8,320 nt of DNA, taken from contig JACZYS010000113.1 of assembly GCA_022570975.1 (NCBI GenBank), positions 1 to 8,320 on the forward strand, written 5' to 3'. The translations under genes and the position numbers were made by a program. Numbering within the stretch: the first letter of the stretch is position 1; each line of letters opens with the position of its first letter. Below, piece by piece: positions 1-4,977 of this stretch. The stretch comes from Candidatus Zixiibacteriota bacterium (GTDB taxonomy: Bacteria > Zixibacteria > MSB-5A5 > GN15 > FEB-12). The notes under the pieces are model-generated. The model was not told the origin of the DNA. It made no database searches and was given only the letters and a program-made list of their open reading frames with translations.

Positions 1-1201
1 GATTGATCTTCTGAATTCTATATTCAAAATAATCCTGCAAAGCATCATAGATTCTATCAAACGAAGCTTTTACTTCTTCATATGACGCAAAAGCGGCCTT
101 CAGCCGTTCGTTTGAATCAGGCAGAATTTTAGTTTCGTAGTTCTCTAATTTCGAGGCCGTTGTTGCCAGTTTGTTATTAATGTCAAAGAGCTGCTTGTTG
201 ATGTTTGAGCGGACAGCTCTTTCATTTGCTCTGGCAGTCTCCACCAAGTATTTAGCTGAGCGAACGCTGTTTTTCTCTTTGGACTTTGCCCAGAGTGGAA
301 GTGAGATACCGACTTTGAGACTGAGGAAATCTTCTCCGGCAACCGGGTCCATGGCCGTGAATTTCCTTATCCGGTAGTCAACGCCAAATGTAAAATCCGG
401 ATAGTAGGCTTTTTTTCTTAGTGAATAAAAAGCATCGGCCTTTTCAAAATTCATTTTTGCCTTATTGATATCTGGGTTTGAAATTTCACCGGTTGACAGG
501 TCAAATGATCTGATTGTAACAGTTTCCAAGCTGCTCATCTCATTAATTAAAACCGGATCTGAATAATCAACATTGCTGAAATATGAAAGCCGGCTTTGGG
601 CATTGAGACGGTTGTTTTCATAATCCAGCATTTTATTGCCAACTTTTTCAATCAAAATTCTAGCTCTTAAAACCGATTCAAGACTTGAAATGCCGTGCGA
701 ATACTTAAGCTCGGCAGATTCTTCCAAGAGCGAGGCAAATTCTTTCTTTTCTTTTAGTATCTTAGCTGCCTCACGCCAGAAGAGAAAATCATAATAACTG
801 GCAGAAACCATTTGTATCAATTGGTTTTCCATCGAAAATAAGTTTTGTTCTTCAATCTTTTCTTGTGCCCGGGCAATTTTTTTCTTGCTGCCCAGTTTTC
901 CGAACCATGGGATTTTTTGAGACAGTCCCACGACGACCCCGGACATTGGTGTCTCATCAAAACTAAGCGAAGACAACGGCAGGTTGACCGCAGCCAGATT
1001 AAGTTTTGGGTTGGGCAAAGTTCCGCTGGCATCGGCCTTAAAACGAGCTGATTCTTTTTTGTTTTGAGCCGCTATTAAAGCCGGAAAGTTTTTGAGAGCT
1101 GTTTCAATTAAAGAATCAAGTTCACCCGACGCCGCATGGCCGTTGGAATTTGAGATTGATGCGATTGTAAAAATAAATAATAGCAGTCTTTTTAAAGACA
1201 T
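1..1201 (-). CDS. TolC/CusC-like outer-membrane efflux channel (3' end beyond window)
   Basis: Outer-membrane component of a tripartite efflux pump, forming the trans-periplasmic exit duct for an RND/adaptor pair. The minus-strand frame is open for 400 codons from ATG at 1201 to the window edge, so the C-terminus is missing. It starts MSLKRLLLFIFTIAS with a signal peptide probably cut near residue 24 (GHAA). Family marks: an early repeat-type helix (LDSLIETALKNFPALIAA, about 28-45), LPNPKL (62-67), QKIPWFGKLG (95-104, typical of CusC-like heavy-metal channels), and a second repeat with LKVGISLPLW. Long Ala/Glu/Lys-rich helices lie between and after these. Known family length is slightly over 400 residues, so little is probably lost. 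The start is supported by AGAGG about 10 nt upstream. It follows the Cys-rich gene after an 82-bp gap, probably in the same operon; adaptor and RND genes would be expected beyond the left edge. Substrate is not shown by the sequence; metal export is inferred. Confidence 0.88.
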   Translation of the reverse strand, partial: MSLKRLLLFIFTIASISNSNGHAASGELDSLIETALKNFPALIAAQNKKESARFKADASGTLPNPKLNLAAVNLPLSSLSFDETPMSGVVVGLSQKIPWFGKLGSKKKIARAQEKIEEQNLFSMENQLIQMVSASYYDFLFWREAAKILKEKKEFASLLEESAELKYSHGISSLESVLRARILIEKVGNKMLDYENNRLNAQSRLSYFSNVDYSDPVLINEMSSLETVTIRSFDLSTGEISNPDINKAKMNFEKADAFYSLRKKAYYPDFTFGVDYRIRKFTAMDPVAGEDFLSLKVGISLPLWAKSKEKNSVRSAKYLVETARANERAVRSNINKQLFDINNKLATTASKLENYETKILPDSNERLKAAFASYEEVKASFDRIYDALQDYFEYRIQKIN

Positions 1202-1231
1202 AATTAATATACCTCTTCTTTAACATAGTTA

Positions 1232-1261
1232 ATTGTGGCAGGTGATTCCTGCTGTTGACAA
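1232..1261 (-). promoter_or_regulatory. possible internal promoter with dyad in the spacer, ahead of the TolC-like gene
   Basis: On the minus strand TTGTCA (1261-1256) is followed after 18 nt by CACAAT (1237-1232). The spacer contains a 5-bp inverted repeat, GCAGG-AATCA-CCTGC (1252-1238). A dyad sitting between -35 and -10 recalls MerR-family metal-responsive promoters, but the usual spacer in those is 19-20 nt and the -10 match here is modest. No T-run follows the hairpin on either strand, so it is unlikely to be a terminator. Confidence 0.3.
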
Positions 1262-1283
1262 ATTTAAACTATTAAAGAGATAC

Positions 1284-1724
1284 TTAAATTAAGAAAGATG
1301 AATTTATGATAAAAAGGGGCGGGTTATGACTACCGTCATAAGTAATGTTATTGTCTATTCTTTTTTCTATTGGGGCAATAACTGTCGAGAATGAAACCTT
1401 GACATTCGAAATTTTCTGAGAATTTTCTTTTTCCTGATGTGTATTACCATCTATTGGGACAGGAAGAGTAGAATTCGTATCTTGTTCCATTGAACAGCTA
1501 CATGGTGCCTGCTTGATTGTTTTCTGAACATCGGATAAATTTAATCTACAGCTGTTATCATTATCCGATTCTGTCATTGTACTGCAGCAGCAGGTGCAAC
1601 TATCAAAATTTTTGTCAGAGGAAAACTGATTAGCTGATATAACCGGGACTAACAGCATCGACAAAATAACAAATGCGGTGAGGACGGTTTTAATATGTCT
1701 GACTGATTTCTTCATATTTTTCAT
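1284..1724 (-). CDS. small Cys-rich exported protein upstream of efflux channel
   Basis: 146-residue protein with no domain I can name. The N-terminus is basic then hydrophobic (residues 5-30, cut probably near VISA-N), so it is exported. The mature part has seven cysteines: a tight CTCCC cluster (43-47), C58, and CSC (75-77) in an acidic, Asn-rich context, which suggests thiol metal binding. The tail ends NPPLFIINSSFLI, a hydrophobic C-terminus; I recall similar endings in small proteins preceding CusC/CzcC-type channels, but this is memory rather than a search result. Start ATG 1724 has no clear SD; an in-frame ATG at 1715 is an alternative. It reads into the TolC-like gene 82 bp downstream. 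A periplasmic metal-binding accessory is the most reasonable inference; it is otherwise hypothetical. Confidence 0.72.
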   Translation of the reverse strand: MKNMKKSVRHIKTVLTAFVILSMLLVPVISANQFSSDKNFDSCTCCCSTMTESDNDNSCRLNLSDVQKTIKQAPCSCSMEQDTNSTLPVPIDGNTHQEKENSQKISNVKVSFSTVIAPIEKRIDNNITYDGSHNPPLFIINSSFLI

Positions 1725-2043
1725 ACAATAATATATTCGTCATTTTTTCTAATCCATTGAACGTAAATATAAGATAAAAGTTCGCCCATAAAAGTATTTT
1801 TATAGTTGGTCAAGAAAATTGGAGATTACTTTCTGAGAGTTACCTTGTTGTGTTACAATGGTTTACTTAAATATTCGGGTCAGAATCTGTCAGTCAGAAA
1901 CTCTTATAATGTTCAACAATTATGCTGAGCTTTCCTGTCTGAAAGTCACATTTTGTAATAATTGCTTGTCAAACTGAATTTCTTTGAACAAATTTGAGTA
2001 ATGATCTCAAATTACAGGATGATTTAATAAAAAAGGAGAAAAT
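1725..2043. other. intergenic region between divergent genes
   Basis: About 320 bp separating the minus-strand metal-type operon from the plus-strand DUF1579 gene, so it should carry both promoters. On the minus strand a TTGACC near 1813-1808 with a TATGGG 17 nt further on is a weak candidate for the Cys-rich gene. A perfect TATAAT lies at 1905-1910 on the plus strand but lacks a matching -35. The clearest structure is the 8-bp-arm dyad at 1991-2013. I see no tRNA, no ORF worth calling and no repeat array here. Confidence 0.5.
1984..2013 (+). promoter_or_regulatory. promoter-like pair overlapped by an operator-like palindrome
   Basis: TTGAAC (1984-1989), a 17-nt spacer and TCAAAT (2007-2012) make a moderate sigma70-type pair, about 20 nt before the SD of the DUF1579 gene. 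The same segment holds a perfect inverted repeat, AATTTGAG (1991-1998), 7-nt spacer, CTCAAATT (2006-2013), whose right arm covers the -10. A repressor bound there would block initiation. The regulator is unknown. The repeat itself is certain; its role is inferred. Confidence 0.4.
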
Positions 2044-2610
2044 GTGAAGAAACTATCATTGCTTGTAGTTCTGTTACTCAGCGGAATAACATTCCTTGCT
2101 ATCGCCGACGATACAAAAGAAGAGGCACAGCAGATGCCGCCTATGGGGCCGCCGGAACAGATGAAAGAATCTGCTTATCTGGTTGGTACCTGGGATGCCG
2201 ACACAAAAATCCTGATGGACCCGTCAACAGACGAGTGGACTGATGCCAAAGCTGTGTCAGTTTATGAGTATGTTGCCGGTGGAGCTTGTATGCAGATGAC
2301 ATATACAAGCTCAATGATGGGAATGGAGTTTCATGGAGTTAGTATGTCTGTGTATGACAGAGAAATGGGTGAGTGGCATGATACCTGGGTGGACAATATG
2401 TCCGGAAGAATATCTAACTTCACCGGAAATTTTATAGACGGTAACATGGTTATGACAGGCGAAGATATCATGATGGGTCAAAAAACTTTGAAACGTATGA
2501 CTGTTTCTGATATTACCGATACAACTTTCAACTGGAAAATGGAAACCTCTTATGACGATGGTGCAACCTGGTCAACCGGTATGACCGCCTCATATACCAA
2601 AAGAAAATAA
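2044..2610 (+). CDS. exported Met-rich DUF1579-family protein
   Basis: 188 residues, translated from GTG at 2044 with a strong AAGGAG (2033-2038) 5 nt upstream; an overlapping ATG is followed at once by TGA and cannot be the start. The signal peptide is clear: KK, a Leu/Val core, cleavage after AIA (19-21). The mature protein fits the DUF1579 pattern: LVGTWDADTK near 46-55, then VYEYVAGG, the GVSMSVYDREMGEWHDTWVDN block (98-118) and a repeated beta-strand layout to the end, consistent with a lipocalin-like barrel of unknown function. It is unusually rich in methionine: 20 of 188 residues, including MPPMGPPEQM (31-40), MMGM (91-94) and IMMG. Together with the neighbouring efflux channel this raises the possibility of Cu(I)/Ag(I) contact, which is inference only. 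Single-gene unit with its own promoter region and terminator. Confidence 0.85.
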   Translation: MKKLSLLVVLLLSGITFLAIADDTKEEAQQMPPMGPPEQMKESAYLVGTWDADTKILMDPSTDEWTDAKAVSVYEYVAGGACMQMTYTSSMMGMEFHGVSMSVYDREMGEWHDTWVDNMSGRISNFTGNFIDGNMVMTGEDIMMGQKTLKRMTVSDITDTTFNWKMETSYDDGATWSTGMTASYTKRK

Positions 2611-2621
2611 TCTGGTTATTT

Positions 2622-2657
2622 AAAAAGCCCGCTTCTTAAATAAAGCGGGTTTTTTTT
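2622..2657 (+). terminator. intrinsic terminator of the DUF1579 gene
   Basis: CCCGCTT (2628-2634) pairs perfectly with AAGCGGG (2643-2649) around an 8-nt loop. It is preceded by A-rich sequence and followed by eight T (2650-2657). It lies 12 bp after the stop codon, so the gene is transcribed as a single unit. Confidence 0.93.
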
Positions 2658-2860
2658 GTCATCTATTAGCGGAAGTTTTCCCACGTTCTTGAGGCATTAA
2701 TGTAATTTTGATGTTTCTAATAACAGATATATGTATATGAGTATAATTATTGAGAAGAGCATCTTTTGTTAAATTACAGGGAACTCTTGCTTAAATTTTT
2801 CTGTTTAACAAACGAATATAGCATAAACGAAACCACCATTAATAATTCACAGGAGGAATT
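2658..2860 (+). promoter_or_regulatory. upstream region of the six-Cys exported protein gene
   Basis: About 200 bp of AT-rich DNA. TATAAT occurs at 2742-2747 without a good -35. A 9-nt inverted repeat TTTGTTAAA (2765-2773) / TTTAACAAA (2804-2812) is separated by 30 nt. AAATTACAGG (2771-2780) repeats exactly a decamer found at 2009-2018 ahead of the DUF1579 gene. The SD AGGAGG (2851-2856) is perfect and 4 nt from ATG 2861. I cannot choose a single promoter with confidence. Confidence 0.35.
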
Positions 2861-3292
2861 ATGTACAAGAAACTGATAACCTTATTTGCCCTGGTCTTGT
2901 TTGCTTTTGCCATGATTGCTGTTGCCGGCGAAGAAATGACCGAGAAAAAAGATGCCCCGGCAATGAAAGGTGAACATTCAACCTTTACCGGTAAGCTTGT
3001 CTGCCTGGGCTGCAGTTTGAGAACGACCGCAAACGCCCGTTCTGAGTGTAAGACATTTGGCCATGAGCATGCTATCATGACTGAAGACGGCAAGTATATC
3101 AGTTTGCTGGAAAATAAGTACTCCGCAGATTTGATTAGCGGAGAAAAATATGGCAATAAAGATATCTCGGTGCATGGTATTTACTTCGCCAGTGCAAACC
3201 AGCTGGATGTAGAAGGTTTTACCGTAGATGGTAAAGAAAAATCATGGTGTGGTAATTGCTCGGCAATGGACGGCTGCATGGTAAGTAAATAA
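2861..3292 (+). CDS. exported six-cysteine protein, OB-like core, unknown function
   Basis: 143 residues starting at ATG 2861 behind a perfect AGGAGG. The signal peptide (KK, Leu/Phe/Ala core) is probably cut after AVA (20-22). The core from about 41 to 122 (TFTGKLVCLGCSL ... DGKYISLLENK ... KDISVHGIYF ... LDVEGFTV) has the strand order of small secreted proteins I know with a GEVVCLxC...H...DG...V.V.G pattern, OB-like in layout. Cysteines: CxxC 48/51, C63, then a C-terminal WCGNCSAMDGC with C130, C133, C139; His at 39, 68, 70 and 105. Neither CxxC is followed by His, so this is not a c-type cytochrome. Metal binding or disulfide pairing is plausible but unproven. The gene has its own SD and terminator and is probably monocistronic. 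The minus-strand reading across it is a shadow. Confidence 0.82.
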   Translation: MYKKLITLFALVLFAFAMIAVAGEEMTEKKDAPAMKGEHSTFTGKLVCLGCSLRTTANARSECKTFGHEHAIMTEDGKYISLLENKYSADLISGEKYGNKDISVHGIYFASANQLDVEGFTVDGKEKSWCGNCSAMDGCMVSK

Positions 3293-3312
3293 GTAAGAAT
3301 TAATATACCAAT

Positions 3313-3346
3313 AAAGGCGTCGCAGTTTATTGAGGCGCTTTTTTTT
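3313..3346 (+). terminator. intrinsic terminator of the six-Cys protein gene
   Basis: AAAGGCGTC (3313-3321) pairs along all nine positions, with two G-T wobbles, with GGCGCTTTT (3334-3342). A run of eight T (3339-3346) follows. It begins about 20 bp after the stop codon and isolates this gene from the downstream small unit. Confidence 0.88.
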
Positions 3347-3351
3347 GCGTT

Positions 3352-3396
3352 ACAATAAAATTATTGTTGCAAAAATATAAAAAATGCCGATATTTA
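3352..3396 (+). promoter_or_regulatory. putative promoter and dyad of a cryptic small transcription unit
   Basis: An inverted repeat ACAATAA-AA-TTATTGT occupies 3352-3367, immediately before TTGCAA (3367-3372). After an 18-nt spacer comes TATTTA (3391-3396); TATGCT (3395-3400) is an alternative -10. A start near 3402-3407 would place the RNA 5' end just before the extended SD-like element. The position directly after one terminator and ahead of another supports a separate promoter here. Confidence 0.42.
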
Positions 3397-3461
3397 TGCT
3401 ACACAAGAAAGGAGGTGATCTTATTAATAAAATAGAGAATCGTGAGGTGACTGAAACTTAG
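3384..3461 (+). CDS. possible 25-codon leader-type ORF (or 12-codon version)
   Basis: ATG 3384 opens a frame ending at TAG 3459-3461: MPIFMLHKKGGDL followed by INKIENREVTET; an in-frame ATG at 3396 gives 21 residues. The GGA-GGT-GAT codons of this reading are the SD-like element itself. Translation might instead begin just after it, at ATT 3423, 7 nt past GGAGG, giving a 12-residue peptide with a non-standard start. No ATG, GTG or TTG lies at the ideal distance. I do not recognise the peptide. It could be a regulatory leader, or not translated at all. Confidence 0.25.
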   Translation: MPIFMLHKKGGDLINKIENREVTET

Positions 3462-3542
3462 TCCCTTCTTTAAGAAAAGCTGGGGATTAGTTAGTCCCAA
3501 CAGTTTACCGAACCTGGTTGATTTTGTCAGCCAGGTTTTTTT
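3402..3542 (+). ncRNA. candidate small structured RNA with 15-nt anti-16S-tail element
   Basis: Between two plus-strand intrinsic terminators there is no conventional gene, yet the second terminator needs a transcript of its own. The presumed RNA (about 140 nt) starts with AGAAAGGAGGTGATC (3406-3420), complementary to the common bacterial 16S 3' end GATCACCTCCTTTCT. Internal pairings: AAAGGAGG (3408-3415) with CCTTCTTT (3464-3471); AGGTGACT (3445-3452) with AGTCCCTT (3460-3467); TTAGTCCC (3458-3465) with GGGATTAG (3483-3490). A second TTAGTCCC lies at 3491-3498. These overlap and cannot all form together, as in attenuators and switches. No known riboswitch consensus fits. Boundaries are estimates. 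Confidence 0.42.
3511..3542 (+). terminator. strong intrinsic terminator of the cryptic unit
   Basis: AACCTGGTTGA (3511-3521) pairs with TCAGCCAGGTT (3527-3537), an 11-bp stem with one wobble and a 5-nt loop, then T 3536-3542. On the minus strand the hairpin is not followed by a T-run, so it does not serve the arginine deiminase gene whose 3' end lies 53 bp further on. Confidence 0.9.
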
Positions 3543-3595
3543 ATTCCTCAAATTTTTTTAGAAATAGTGAAATGGTTCTTAGAGATTCATTATGG

Positions 3596-4861
3596 CTAAC
3601 TGCGTGAGATGGGCATGGTCATACATCTTGCTCCTCCCCTGCCCCGGGAGAGCTCGGAACCGTTTATTGTAACAAGAGTTTTGGAAAGCTGGCCTTTGTC
3701 TGTCTTCAAAAATTCTTCCGGAGAAAAAATCCGGTAGCCAACGTTTTTGAAAGCTTCAATTGTCTTTATATTTCTTTCATATATGAAAGCTAATTCCGGC
3801 TGAACTGCAAACAAGTTGGCTCCGTCTGTCCATTGCTCTCTGGTCTGGTTGTGAAGAATATCTCCACCGCACGGTATTTTATTTGCAAAGGAATGTCCAA
3901 GTCCTGCAAGAACAGAAAAAAGACCTTTACCTGACAGCTCGGTAATTTCTTCAACGGAACCACTATTGAGATGATATGCATAGCAAATACACCCGGAGGA
4001 GTTGTTTTCTTCACCAAAGAGTGGTGGATAATAAACACAGTCATCTTTGCCAATAATGGTGAATACGGTATCAAGGTGCATGGTGGCTCTGTCTTGGGGA
4101 ATTTTTACATTAACGATTGTTTTTGCAAGGTTATTTTTCAGCAGTCGTTCGGTCAAGAGTTCAACACCCGTTGGTGAAGTTCTTTCACCTGAGCCAATCA
4201 AAAGAGTCTCAGAATCGAGGGCGATAATATCTCCCCCTTCCAGAGATATTCCGGAATGAATCCCTTTGGTGCTGGCGTCATCCAAGATATCAATAATTTC
4301 TATATCTAAAAAAAACTTATGGTTGCAAAGAATATATTTGGCTAAAAGAGCCTCTCTTTTCCTGATTGCTTTTGCCGGGTGACTGAGGATAACAGAGTTT
4401 CCAAAAAATATTCCCAAATCTCTTGTAAATAATAGATTTGGTATGGGAGGAAAAATTACTTTGTATTTGCTTTCGTTTGAATCACTGTTTTTGTAACCCC
4501 CTGAAATGAACAGCGAGGCAAGCTGTCTTGACGAAAGAGAATCTGAAAGCAAAAAATCATGTGTTTTTACACCAATTCCTTCCAGAGCAGAAACAGCTCC
4601 GATAATATCAGAACGAATTTCCCTTTCAGATAAAATATCAGTGAGTAAATCAACAAACTCCAAGACAGAATTTTCACCGGCGATAAATTTCAGGCAGTCG
4701 GTAAATTCTTTGTGGTCGACTGAAGCTTTTTCAGCGAAAAGAACATCCTCGACCAGATATTTTTCCGGCATATTTTCTTCCACCGTTACCAGGCTCCATT
4801 CTTCTCCCGGCTGATGGACAATTACTTTGTTGAGTTTATGATATTCTGAAATTATTGACAT
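3596..4861 (-). CDS. arcA: arginine deiminase
   Basis: Hydrolyses L-arginine to L-citrulline and ammonia; cytoplasmic, first step of the arginine dihydrolase pathway. 421 residues, normal for the family and complete. In order: SEYHKLNKVIVHQPGEE (5-21), FTRD (145-148), LEGGD (207-211), GERTSP (225-230), MHLDT (261-265), GGD..HNQTREQWTDGAN (332-349) and the nucleophile loop GRGGARCMTMP (407-417). By analogy with Pseudomonas ArcA, the catalytic or guanidinium-binding residues D148, E208, H262, D264 and C413 are all present, so the enzyme should be active. Start ATG 4861 has only a weak SD. Neither ornithine carbamoyltransferase, carbamate kinase nor the arginine-ornithine antiporter is adjacent, so its metabolic use here (energy, acid tolerance, nitrogen) is open. 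No minus-strand terminator is evident after it; its transcript could run antisense into the small unit at 3402-3542. A related guanidino hydrolase is the only real alternative. Confidence 0.93.
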   Translation of the reverse strand: MSIISEYHKLNKVIVHQPGEEWSLVTVEENMPEKYLVEDVLFAEKASVDHKEFTDCLKFIAGENSVLEFVDLLTDILSEREIRSDIIGAVSALEGIGVKTHDFLLSDSLSSRQLASLFISGGYKNSDSNESKYKVIFPPIPNLLFTRDLGIFFGNSVILSHPAKAIRKREALLAKYILCNHKFFLDIEIIDILDDASTKGIHSGISLEGGDIIALDSETLLIGSGERTSPTGVELLTERLLKNNLAKTIVNVKIPQDRATMHLDTVFTIIGKDDCVYYPPLFGEENNSSGCICYAYHLNSGSVEEITELSGKGLFSVLAGLGHSFANKIPCGGDILHNQTREQWTDGANLFAVQPELAFIYERNIKTIEAFKNVGYRIFSPEEFLKTDKGQLSKTLVTINGSELSRGRGGARCMTMPISRS

Positions 4862-4977
4862 TTCTCATTTCCGACTTAAAAAAGACCACTTTATTATGGA
4901 GATAAGGTACTCATCTTAAAATAAAAATCAAACGCATTAATTGTGACTAAGCCTGGTTAAATTTTGAAAGATAATTT

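Noticed and set aside
817..1051. Open frames on both strands overlapping the TolC-like gene
   Set aside because: They lie wholly within the long TolC-like frame, have no SD and no protein-like composition; shadows.
2839..3175. Minus-strand open frames across the six-Cys gene
   Set aside because: The plus-strand gene has a signal peptide, perfect SD and terminator; the antisense frames have none.
3406..3420. Fragment of a 16S rRNA gene on the minus strand
   Set aside because: The match to the complement of the 16S 3' end stops after this short stretch; the following bases (TTATTAATAAA) do not continue into 16S sequence.
3511..3542. Bidirectional terminator also serving the deiminase gene
   Set aside because: On the minus strand the hairpin is preceded by A and followed by TCGG, with no U-run.
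3790..4814. Several open frames overlapping the arginine deiminase gene
   Set aside because: The deiminase frame carries all family motifs; the others are out-of-frame or antisense readings.
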